A stretch of DNA of 64,000 nucleotides from Isochrysis galbana (Eukaryota; Haptophyta; Isochrysidales; Isochrysidaceae), in assembly GCA_018136815.1 (NCBI GenBank), contig CM030933.1, positions 5,596,282 to 5,660,281 on the forward strand, read 5' to 3'. The notes beneath the pieces are model-generated. The model saw only the letters and a list, made by a program, of their open reading frames with translations. It did not search any database and was not told the DNA's origin. Within the stretch, counting starts at the first letter, position 1. Each line of letters starts with the position of its first letter. Below are positions 42,905 to 53,700 of this stretch, piece after piece. The translations under genes and the position numbers were made by a program.

Positions 42905-45900
42905 TTAGCTAGTTACGCCGTCATCAGGTCCCAAATAGACCTTGTGCCCGCTTGGCGCATCGAGCCAGAGGATCTCATCAGGGCTAAGTGCGCCCGGGGT
43001 CATGATCGCCTCTAGCTTTGACTGGATTTGACCAAAGGTCGGGCGGTCCGCTGGTGACGCCTCTACACACTTGTTGACGAGTTCCACAATGGCCGACGGA
43101 CATCCGCTGGGCAGTAGAGGGCGTTCTTCGTTGACCGCGCAGCTGATTGCTGCTTGAATTGATGGTCGATCGGCAAAGGGCACCTGGTGATGGGAGCGGG
43201 GGATTGGACGATGCCGATGAGCGTGCCAAAGCGAGACATTCCGGTACGTGGCCAGGATATCAGGATGAGTGCGCTCTGCGTGCACGCAAGACCGCCTGGT
43301 AGTGGTGATGATCACAGCATGGAGGTGCGTTGCATAGCCCAGGCCGTGATCCAGCCAACCTGGTGCGTAAGCAGCTCGTAGACGACCATAGCGTAAGAGT
43401 AGACATCCGCCGGCCGTGAGTAGCGCTGATTGAGAATCACCTGTGAGGACGGTTGCGCAATGGCTACTCTATCGGTGCGAGCTCCCCATGGCCAACTACA
43501 GCTGCCAAACCCTTCCCGTGACCTTGACGACAGAGGCCAACTACAGCGGCCATTCTCTGCCTTGGCCCTTGGCGACAGCCCACCTCGGGTGCCATCCATC
43601 GATAGGTGCCCGTTTCGGCGGTAAGCCAACCTCCGGCACTGTCATCTGGGGCGGGCGCAGCGAGCCCTAGATCAATGATCTTGACCAACATCGGCGACTC
43701 CTGGATCTCAGATTTTGATGTCGAATGCGCCGCCGCAGGGCGGTCGGTTGCGCTATCGGCATGTCTTCCGCCAGCGACACCTCCAGTGCCTGCCTCTGTT
43801 ACACCACCAGTACGTGCGAGGGTATCTGCATTCGGCAGGGGAGAAGCTCCATAGGCGGCATTCTCGTCATACCCCACCATGACATTCCCGCCTTTCAAAT
43901 CTCTATGAAGCACGCCAAGGTGGTGTAGGTGAGCCATGCCCTTCGCGACGCCATGCGAGACTGTGAGAGTGAAGCCCGCAGGCGTAGGATTGCGCAAAAA
44001 GTGTGTCAGGTCGAGACCCGAGATGAACTCCAGCACGAGGCCGATTGTTGGCGGCTCTATGACGACGCCGAGGCAACGAACGATGTTTGGATGACGTATG
44101 CGTGTGAGCAATTCTACCTGCGAGAGAAAGGCGAGAGAGATGAGAGCAAAATGGAGGCGGAGGGTCTCGCTCCCAGTAGCGCGGGGCGTCTGCAATGTCC
44201 CAAGGAAGGTTTTGATGCATGGGAGGCATGATTGTGAGCAACGACGCGAGGATGGAGAGGAGATCTTCACCTCTGTACGCCAAGATGCCCTCTCGGCACC
44301 GCCGCCACCAGCAACTTTGACACAAACAGTTGTGAATCCGTCGAGCTCCGCCCGGTATGTGGTGCCTATCAACATGGAAGCTGATGTGAAAACCAATGGC
44401 AGGAGCAAGGCAATGAGAGGTCTTAGGGGCTGCCGTTTTCCGGAGGGGCTAGAGCCTGATACAAGAGGCAATGGCTGAACAATATCCCATCTAACGACAA
44501 CGCACTCTAGCGAGTAGGCATGCGGGAGCGGGGCGCGAGGTCAGAAGCCCTACCCTTGCATCCGGATGGACGGGTGTGCCGATGCAATATTGGTGCGTGC
44601 CTAGGCCATGCGCGCCAACAATGTTCTCACCGGCAGCTCCGGCACCCACACGCCGCTCAAAAAGTAGGCGGTCGAGTGACACTTTCCATCGTGAATCTTC
44701 TTGCCATGAACTCCCTGCTCTTCTCCGTTCACTCGGTAGGTCCCCGTCATTGGTCGGAGAGTCGTTGACTTCCTCGCTGGGTGTAGTAGATTCACAACCA
44801 TCAGTTGCCGGCGTCTCGGCAAGGGGGCTTTCGCAGAGCACAGAGGCAAGCCTGCGGATAATCTCCGCCTTGAGAAGCACTGGATTGATGGGAGTGAGGC
44901 ATCGAATCAATTCTGTGGCATCGGCTTCTTTGGAGATGGTTTCGAAGAGCAAGCTGACTGTGTGCACCGCGTCGGAAGCCATGGTGGCCGTCTTGTTGGG
45001 GACGGCCGCCTCCGAGATGGAAAGGCATTTTTGTGCGGGAGCCATGTCGACAGGTCCTGCGGTACGGATCATGTGGTTGAAAAGGAGGAACTGGAGAGTC
45101 TCGAGCTTGTCGATTTGCTTGGTCATCATCTGCCAGCACGCCTCAGCTGATAGGATGGAGCGCAGAGCGGCGATGTCAAAGTCCAGGAGTAGGCGATTCT
45201 GTGTGATGTGAGCGGGGAGGAGGGGGGGCCGTGGATCGTGCAAAGTGAGCAGCCAAGCTATCGTGCCAGGGCACCTCCCCGTCTTGGACAGCTTCAGGTG
45301 GCGCTGCAGCTCCAATGTACCTGCAGAGACTGGAGCTCAGGCTCCAGCTCGAAACCCGCACGCAGTAGCTCCAAGGTCTTGGGTGGTGCTATCCTCTTGA
45401 CGCGCTCCTCGTAAACGCGCTGCTGCTGCATTCCGATGACGAGATCGGCGAATGCGCGCGTCGGAATTTTGGGTAGCGCGGCCTCGGGCAGGGCAAGAGC
45501 GCCGCAGAGGAAGGCGCGCTCGATGCCTGTCGACTCCTTCAGCAGCGCAAAAGCTTCAAAGGCTGAGAGGGACTGTGGGTCGAGGCGGCTCGCGGCATCC
45601 TCCGGCAGCGTGTTGCGCTCAGACAGCTTCTCGGAAGCCGTCACCCTCGCGTTGGCGACATCGGACGTGGTGGCGTGCTCGGGCGCCCACTTTGCGACAA
45701 TCTCCTCTGCAGGAGCTGAGAGCGCTTGCTGGAGGAGCAGATTCCACCTCCTGAAGACAGAGTAGAATGCCAATGCGAGCCCCTCCTCAGCGGCTATGGC
45801 GGCATGCGCATCCCCACTCTGTGTAGCAAGCGTGAGCGCGCGCACGGCCTGCTCTGCCTCATCGCGGATACTATGGACGAGAGAGGCGATCTCTGAGGAT

Positions 45901-46049
45901 GGCCGAGTGCCGTCTGTTGCCTTTCTGGCTGGCTCGAGCAACGGGGCGAAGCTGCGGCCGCCTGAGGCGACCCAGCCGCATGTGACGCCACGCTCGCGCT
46001 GCAGCTTGTGCACCACAGACGTCCGGCCCGTCTCCGCCAGACCCGACAT
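42905..46049 (-). CDS. TKL-type protein kinase with N-terminal helical region
   Basis: Six exons: 46049-45321, 45198-44631, 44365-44271, 44117-43584, 43440-43360, 43183-42905, with introns of 122, 265, 153, 143 and 176 bp, ~761 aa. Junctions restore kinase motifs: P-loop RVGAGAAG|TTYRAEL, VCVKV (Lys449), RASWRTE|VELLTRI with alpha-C Glu464, LHRDLKGGNVMV (Asp537), IIDLGLAAP (DLG in place of DFG), GTYRWMAPE|VILNQRYSR, VYELLTHQ|VPFADRPS, and KCVEASPADRPTF. The HRDLKGGN, GTYRWMAPE and RP-x-F patterns are those of tyrosine-kinase-like serine/threonine kinases. About 55 Gly/Ala/Ser-rich residues are inserted between the catalytic loop and DLG. The ~420-residue N-terminal part is helical and unrecognised. 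A (CTCC)n array sits immediately upstream of the ATG. Confidence 0.78.
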
Positions 46050-46052
46050 CGT

Positions 46053-46190
46053 TCACTCTTTCCCTCTCCCTCCCTCCCTCCCTCCCTCCCTCCCTCCCTC
46101 CCTCCCTCCCTCCCTCCCCCTCCCTCCCTCCCTCCCTCCCCCTCCCTCCCTCCCTCCCTCCCTCCCTCCCCCTCCCTCCCTCTCCTGCTT
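46053..46190. repeat. (CTCC)n microsatellite
   Basis: Nearly uninterrupted CCCT/CTCC repeats with a few CCCCCT interruptions, directly upstream of the kinase start codon, so it lies in that gene's 5' UTR or promoter. Confidence 0.9.
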
Positions 46191-47472
46191 CCCCTTGCCC
46201 CCCGCGGCTCTTCTCCCGCCCCCCTCCCCCCCTCCCCCTTTGGCGCTCACCACACCCTCGAGCCCCCGCACCGTGTTTATAAAATGAAAAGGGTCAGATT
46301 ATTTCATCTCTCACTTCGACGAGTTGTCCACACACCTTCTCTCTCCCACACTCTCTCTACTATATAACAAAGCAAAATCTAGGAGAGTCCCGAAGGAGGG
46401 AGACATCTGAGAAGAGAATGCGAAGACACGCGAGAAGAGAGAGAAGGAGAGGGAGAGAGGGAGGGAGGGAGGGAGAGAAAACAAGATGTTGTGATACTCC
46501 TACTCCCCGAGTCAACTGGACAACCTCGTATCGAGCCGGGATTCTCTCGCGTGGAGGCGGGACCGTAATCAATGGAAATGGTGAGAATATATCATTGATT
46601 CCCTGCTGCGCGGCCAGCTTATGATTCGTCTCTTGATTACAAAGGGAGAGAGAGAGAGAGAGAACAATAGGGAGGGAGACGGAGAAAGGGGAGGAGGAGA
46701 GGGCGAGAAGGGAGACAGAGCATTGGCCAAGATCTCAGTGACAGTAAGACTATCAACGGAACATTGATTGACAAAGTAGAGAGGGGAGAGGGCTTCTCGG
46801 CCGGGACGGTCGGACGTCTCATCTACTGTACCACCCCTTTTCACTCTTTGCACAAGGCCCGAGAAGAAGAGGAGAGCGCTGTATTTTCTACGAGTTGGTC
46901 CTCCGACGGAGAGAGGAGAGAGCTGAGGGGGGGACGGGGACGGGACGGGGGGGGGGGGGGGGGGGACAAGCCTTGATGAGTGAGAAGTAACTACTCGTAG
47001 AGTAGAGTAGAGTCTCCACTGGAGAACTGATCCAAGTGCCGCGAGAGGGTTGTACAGCCCGGACGTTTTTAATCCTAGTGCTGTGGCTCCCAGTGTCCCC
47101 ACCCACCATGGCTTTGCCCTACGCAGACCTCTTTACGTCATTGCGGCGGAGGAGCTGCGGCCAAATCTCTCGCGGCGCGTGTCGCCTGCGCGCCTATGCG
47201 CGCCGAGTGAGGCCCGGCCCCTTGGTCGTGGTGTCCTGATGAGTGGTGAGTGGTGAGTGGGCCCTTGGAGCCAACTTGGAGACCTTGCTGGGGTGGTAGG
47301 GTGGTACCAAATGAAGGCAACCGACCTGCAGGTTGTATTGACGAGACGAGAAATGAGAGACGATCGCAGGAGGGATCGACTTATTTTCCGATGGCGAGGG
47401 GAAGCTTCGCGGTCGCTCCGTCGCTCCGTCGCTCCCCTCTCCCCCCCTCGCCCTGTTCTCCTCAACCTCAAC
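46191..47472. other. Intergenic region, no gene recognised
   Basis: GA-rich stretches (46430-46480, 46640-46720), a G run (46950-46965) and short frames with no family. A 177-codon minus frame (46569-47102) is low-complexity and rejected. 47241-47256 has three TGAGTGG repeats. Confidence 0.4.
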
Positions 47473-47677
47473 CCTACATGTGTGAAACACAGGAACAATA
47501 ATTTTTTTTCGGAGGCCCACAAAACATATGTTTTTCGCTGTTTTATTTCGGACGGCCCCCCTACCCCGCACATCTGTTTTTTACACTGTTTTTCTCTATT
47601 TTTTCGACGGCAAAAAACATACTGTTTTTGCTGTTTGATTTCTAAGTTTGGCTGTGTTGCTGTGTTTCACATGTAGG
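47473..47677. mobile_element. hAT-like MITE with 8 bp target duplication, copy 2
   Basis: 205 bp. Terminal repeats CCTACATGTG(TG)AAACACAG / CTGTGTTTCACATGTAGG. Exact flanking duplication ACCTCAAC (47465-47472 and 47678-47685). About 90% like 32201-32401 by eye (shared GGCAAAAAACATACTGTTTT and CGGCCCCCCTACCCCGC). Confidence 0.85.
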
Positions 47678-47958
47678 ACCTCAACCCCCCCCCCTCGCGC
47701 GCGCGAGGAGATGGCATCTCCCGCTGTGTCACCGACCTCGTCCCTCTTGATTGGCCGATCTCCTCCCTCTCCCTCCTATCTATCTCCTATCCCAACTTCG
47801 ATAAAAAACAACCAATTAGCAATTAGGCCACCTCGCACTCGTCGCACCTCTCGCACCTCGGGCATCGGAGGTGGTCAGGTGTCAGGTGGTCCTCTAATTT
47901 CTTCGAAAAACCAAGTAGCAACTGAAAAAAACCAAGTCCGAGAATATGGAGTAGAAGA

Positions 47959-50326
47959 AAAAAAAACCTTCTAATATTCTTACCGCACTCGCACTCGCGG
48001 CGAATGGAACCACTACCTACTACACGTAGCACGTAGCATACTTTCTACACCCCCACTCCCCCGGCCCTTCTCCCCCCGCCATAAGGCGGCTCCCCCCGTG
48101 CACTACTAGGGGGATAGGGGTGAAGGGCTTAGATATGGTCCGGTGGCCCGCGCCCCCCCCCGGTGATCTTTCCCCCCCTTCCTCCTGTGTCTCCGAGTGG
48201 GCGGCCGACTCTGTCCCGACTTATCCTGTAAACAGGTGCGGGACTTACCAATTTTTCGGTGAGCGGAGCGAGAGCTCCGCCCACCCCCTTCTCCGCGCTC
48301 TCTCTCCCCTCTCCTGCGACTCTATCAAATGCTTTTTCCCAGTCCAGTGCTAGGAGGAGGCCAGGTTCTCCTGTTTCATCGAGGTACGCCCTCGTTAGCT
48401 GGAGCAGGTGTGTTGATTCGCTTATCAGTCTTCTGGGTACGAACCCCAGTTGGTTGTTCGATATAATATTGCCTACTACTTTTCTGAGTCTGTTAGTTAA
48501 TATTTTCGCCAGGATTTTATAATCGCTTTGTAGGAGTGTGATGGGCCTGTAATATCTCGGGTCTCGTGCGTCTTCTTTCTTGTACAGTAATATTATGTCT
48601 CCCATCCTCATGGTGAAAGGGAGGAGGCCCGTGTCCATGGATTGGTTGTATAGTTCGGTCAATATTGGTGCCACTATGTTTTCGTGCGCTTTATATACCT
48701 CCGCCGGGATGCCGTCCGGGCCCGCGCTTTTACCGGGGCCTATGCTCCTGATGGCCCGGGTGGTCTCGTCGATCGAGATTCGCCCTTCCAGTTTTCGTTT
48801 GTCCAGGTCGTGGAGTGGGCGGTCGGAGAGTGCGGTTTCGAGTTCGGGCACGCGCTGCGAGGCTTTCGGCGAGTATAGCCAAGCGTAATATCTCCTGAAT
48901 TCTTTTCTTATCTCGGCATCCGTGGTGACCGTTTTGTGATCGGCGTGGTGGGGGTTCTCCCAGTCTTGCGTCTTGTAGAGTTCTCTTATGGCGCCTTTCC
49001 ATTTCTTGTGCTTTAGCTTCATGAAGAACTCTCTGGAGTGGAGGTCCTCCCGTCGGAGTTTTTCGTGCAAGTTGAGATGTCTTATCGGGGTCTTACTCCG
49101 CTCTTCAGCGAGCTCTCGGTTCGCTTTTGCTATGCGCTCCGTGAGGTTTGGGTCCGGGCCTTTCTTGATGAGTTGGATGTTGAGCTCGGCGACTCTCCTT
49201 TCGAGCGTGGGTTGTATGACAGGTGTTTTGCGTGCAGCCGTTTCCTCCCTCAGGAACGCAGCTATGAGTGCTTTCGCTTGGGCCCATTCGTCGGCTAGGT
49301 CTCCGCTAGCTTTAGCTCTCTCTTTCGCTCTGTTGAGTAATAGTTCTACCGTCTTGATGGCTCCCGCCTCCGTTATGACGCTCGAGTCTATGGGTGGATC
49401 GTAGTACCGGCTCTGGGCGTAGTGCGGGGTTTCAAATGCGGCTAGGAGTGGTAGGTGGTCGGAGGCGGCATTACCCGAGAACAGGTCCGGGCTAGGGCCT
49501 AGCTTGTGCCATTGGAATGAGTCCGTCGCCGTGCTATGGTATATTCGGTCGAGTCTCGTGTGAATGGTGTGCGAGAGCCGCGTGTATCCCGTGCGTGGGC
49601 CGAGCCTCATCGTGTGGTGCGCGTCTTTGAGTCCGGCTCGTTTGACGAGGGCTTTCCATGTGCCCCCGTGAGTGTTCGCATATGGTGTCGCCCCGAGTCC
49701 TTCTGTGTCGGCCTTGACGTTTTCCACGCAGTTGAAATCTCCCCCCATCAGCGTTGGCGTGGTGATAGTTTGCGACAGGGCGGGTTCTTGTAGCAGTTTT
49801 TTGATTTGCGCTCCCCGTGGGCTCGGGTTCGCGCTTAAGTATACTGAGATAACACGATATTGTTTTTCGTCTATGTTTACATCGATTGCTATGCATCTTC
49901 CTTTTAGGATTACATGAACTGTATCTACTCTAGGGTTTACTCTGCTGCATGAGATGCGAATCGCCACCGCGACCCCGCTCGCTGAGTCCGCTAGCTCTCC
50001 CGGTGAGGCAAACCAGTGCCATCCGAGGAGGGACGCTGTTCTATGTTGACGGAGATGAGAGCCGTCTTCATAAGCGTGTAGTTCTTGGAGAAGGAGAATG
50101 TCTACCCCAGCTTTGCGCGCCTGTGACAGAACTGCGGCAAGTTTACCGCCTTTAGTTCCGTTTATGTTGTATGTCGCTACGCGGATGGGTCCTTCACCTG
50201 GGTATCCGAGGGTGGAGTCGAAGGTGAGTCGTGGTCGTGGGGGGATCCTCCCCCATGGCAAGGGAGGAGTGGAGAGAGGGGGGGGCTCGTGCCCCCCCAT
50301 GGGTCAACCAAGTATAAACTTAGTTG
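47959..50326 (-). mobile_element. Non-LTR retrotransposon (LINE), internally deleted
   Basis: Read on the minus strand: module B (50326-50241) at the 5' end, an ORF with endonuclease and part of a reverse transcriptase, then module C (48317-47959) at the 3' end with GGTAAGAATATTAGAAGG and a T9 tail. Flanked by AATATGGAGTAGAAGA on both sides (47943-47958 and 50327-50342; one more G also matches), so it inserted as a unit in this form. Because B and C also bound the 35041-35835 element, they are probably the true element ends. The reverse transcriptase after motif A is missing. Confidence 0.82.
48318..50300 (-). pseudogene. LINE ORF: APE endonuclease plus truncated reverse transcriptase
   Basis: The frame opens at an ATG in module B (MGGHEPPPLSTPPLPWGR) and continues into an APE-type endonuclease: RVATYNINGTKGGK, LLLQELHAYEDG (catalytic Glu), MGGDFNCVEN, HTRLDRIYH and ASDHLPLLAAF. 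A long charged linker follows, then the reverse-transcriptase fingers (YRPITLLQSDYKILAKIL, NNQLGFVPRRLI) and motif A, LLLALDWEKAFDRV with its catalytic Asp. The element then switches to module C, and the frame runs through it to a stop at 48129. Motif C (the YADD/FADD box), thumb and any RNase H or zinc knuckle are absent, so no active polymerase can be made. Confidence 0.85.
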
Positions 50327-50342
50327 AATATGGAGTAGAAGA

Positions 50343-50742
50343 GAATAGAGAATAGAGACCAGCTAGGGCGTACAGAATTGGCCCTCTAAACCTATCCGGC
50401 TACCCGGCGCCGGGCGGCTCTCCCGACAAAGAGCAATGCGTTTGTAATTGTAGTCTTGTAGAGCATCTTGTTGGCTTGCATCCCTAGCCACATACGCCGG
50501 ACGAGCCATGCACCACCCGCGCACACCCCATCGCGGGGGAGGGGCTCCGTTACCCGTTGCCGAGGAAGGCTACGGACCACAGCTTTAAGGTTGTACTCAC
50601 ACAAGAAGAAAACGTAATGAGACAGTTCATATCAAGGATTGCAGTGTGGAGTCTCTACCACTCTAGAGCTAGAATACTGGAATACTTGGAGAGCGTGCCT
50701 CGGCGCTCTCGACTGGGCAGCTGAATCGGCGAGCGAGTCGCG
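50343..50742. other. Intergenic/promoter region of the ViaA-RavA fusion gene
   Basis: A 70-codon minus frame (50392-50604) is unrecognised. The last ~150 bp before the ATG at 50743 must hold the promoter. No motif identified. Confidence 0.35.
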
Positions 50743-53700
50743 ATGGCCGCCCTCCTCGCGCCACTACTGCTCTGCGCGCCACGGCCCGCGCCAGGGGTGG
50801 GGGCCGTGCGGGTAGGAATAGTGCAGGCCGATCCGCTTATCGGCCGCCTCCTCCGCGCCTCGCCCGAACTCCGCGACGCGCCGCTCACCGAGTTGGGAGA
50901 GGCAGCGGCTGGACTCTCGCTCTGGCGCCGCACTCTCGCGGCCGGCCGCACGCCTGACTTTGGCCAGATCGACGCGCACGAGACGATGTGGCCGGCGGAG
51001 CCCCTTCTTAGCGCGCTGACTGCCACCATGGCCTCGCTCCACATGCCGCGCACCACCGCGAGGCATCCGTCGCTCATCCCAGCCGCACTCGAGGCAGTCC
51101 TTGCCGCCGCTCTCCGCTTCCGCCAGCGCTCCGTCGCTCTGGCGGACGACGCGGCTGCGGCCGTCGGGGATGCGAGCGAGGAGTTTGAAAGCGAGACGGA
51201 TGGGGGGTGGGATAGTTACGACGATTGGGACGAGGAGAGCGAGCGCCCGTCGGGCGTTTATGAGGGCGGGGACCAAGAGGATGGCGGCCCATCCTCGCAT
51301 GAGGAGACGAAGGCTGAGCTGGCTCGCGAGCTCGCCGAGGCCTTGGCTCGGGAATGGAGAGCTCCCTTGCGTGGTGTGCGCGCCATTGAGAGTTTGGGGG
51401 TGGGTGCCATGGACGCTGGAGCAGCAACTGCCTCGCCGGGCGCAGCCTTCTCACCACACGATGGCTTATGGTCGCACGATGGCTGGGTGGCAATGGAAGC
51501 AGTGCAGACCAAGCTGCGTGAGCTCGACGAGCTCAGCGCCCTCTTCGATAGGCTGGGTGAACGAGCAGGCACCGATGGGGTCCCACGTGGAGGGCCGTCG
51601 GCTCTCGCTGATGCGCGAGCGGCGCCATCCGCGGCTCTGAGTGAGCTGGCACCCAGGGAAATTGCTGGCTTGTGCCGAACGGGCAACCTCGCGCGGGTCG
51701 CCCCGGCCGAGCTGATACTCCTAGCAAGAGGAAGTGTATCCTCGGCCCTAGAAATAGACTCCGACATTTGGGGCCTGCGCCTACAGGACCGATCGGACCT
51801 ACAGGCCCTTTCTTCAGAGAGCGCAGCCTCGACTACCGCATCGGACCCTAATGTGTCAAACGCGTTTGTTCACGGATGGTCTGTGGCACCTGACATAGTT
51901 GCTGGGAGCTGTGGACGCCAGGAGCAGGACGCCGACATGGGTGTCAGTCTTGATGCGACCCCCGCGTCAGCCATGGCCCGTGCGCGCCGCCGCCTCTTCT
52001 TGTCTCGATTGGTCGAACAGCGGTTGTTGGGTTACTCACTAGAGGGTTGGGCAGAGGCATCAGCCAGCCCGCTGCCCCGCCGGCGTTCTCGGCTGCCCCG
52101 TGAGCGGGGTGGGCCATTGGTGGTGTGCCTGGACACCTCGCACTCGATGGCTGGTGGGCGAGAAAGGCTGGCCAAGGTGTGTGTGCCGGCCTTGCGTGAC
52201 CTGGACTCCACGTGCGTCGGGCCTCCGGCAGTGAGTTATTGCGCGAACACAAGGGTTGTCGCCCATCCTTTGGATGACCTGTCCACCCTTGGGGCCCACC
52301 ATTTAGGCGGTCGTCCTTGAAGCTGTCCGCTCCGCGAATGCTGTCGGTCGGCCATGCCTCCTCTTCGCTTTCTCGGGCGCCTCTAATCTTGCAGAGCTCC
52401 GCCTCTCGCCACCGGCGCGCAGACGTGCGTTGAAAACTTGGCAGCGGCGTCGCAGCAGTCGCGGAAAGGCGTCTGCAATGCGCAGTGGCAATGCCGGCAG
52501 GCGCGCAGCAAGTCCAATGGACCGAGGGTCCCTGAATCGCCTGCTTGATTTTCTGGCCCATTCTTTCGGCGGCGGCACCGACGTTGCCTCACCATTGCGG
52601 CGAGCACTCGCCGTATTGGAAACACCCACTGCGGAAGAGGTATTGGTTGTGCCCTTTGGCGGTGGAGCACCGGTCCGATGTGAGCATGCCGGTGCATTTC
52701 GGTCGAGCGGCCGACCGAAGGTCCCACACTCGAGCGTGCCAGTCTCACAACACGCCCTTGTTCCTGTGTTTCAATCTCATCGCAGAGTCAATTCTCCGGT
52801 GCCGATATACTTCTCGTTTCCGACGGAGAGTTGCCCGACCCGCCGCTAGATAAGCTCACCATGGCACGGCTAAGAAACTTGCGCAAAAGTCAAGGCTTCG
52901 CGGTGCATGGGCTCCTCATCGGAAAGCCACGGAAGACGCCACTTGACCAGATATGCGATGAGGTGTGTAATGTGCCATGTCCAATGCGGCCCAGCAAATC
53001 CATGTTGCTCGTCGGATGTGGCCTGTGGAAGATTGTGATTGGCGGCGGTGGCGACGCGGGCCTCTTGAGGCCTACACTCATCGATCACGCTTGCAGCACA
53101 TTTTAGCGTTTTCGAAGCGTAGCTTGGCGACTCGGCTCTTCTCTTGTAGCGTTGCGCTAGCAGCAGACCCATACGTCGCATCCTTGCCGTGCGTACTATA
53201 GGTCCACATGTGCCTCTCTCGATTTGATCCGTTGTCCATCATGCGTGAATTATCTTCAGCACGTGCGGCTCATGCAAACATGGAAATCGGCCCCACGAAG
53301 ACGTCTTCGGATTCCGGTCGCCTTGCAGGAGCCGCTGCGCAGCCGCCAAATCTGGTGTCTGTGGCCACAGCAGCGCGAGCTTCCAACTACCGTCGACGCT
53401 TTCGAAAGGCAGTGATGATGAATGCAGGGCCGGCTAGAGCTCGGACGGCCCCCCCGGCATCGCAGGCAGCCGTCGCTGGTGATGTACCCGGACCCGGGTC
53501 GCTTCGGCGCAAAGCCTCGGAGGCAGTGGCCTTTCGGATGGCTGAGGCTAGCGCTGCGGCGATAGAACGAGAGGCTAAGGCCAAGGGATGCGCTACTGCA
53601 GTGACCCTTCGCAAAGCGGGGCAGAGGATCGAGATCGGGCTTGTGGAACGTGGCGCAGAGGCGAAACTCTTACTGCTTGCACTATGCGCGGGCGAGCACC

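Noticed and set aside
46569..47102. 177-codon minus-strand ORF
   Set aside because: Mostly Pro/Ser runs from purine-rich DNA; no family resemblance.
50392..50604. 70-codon basic minus-strand ORF with a short hydrophobic patch
   Set aside because: Looks faintly like a small mitochondrial protein but no definite motif.
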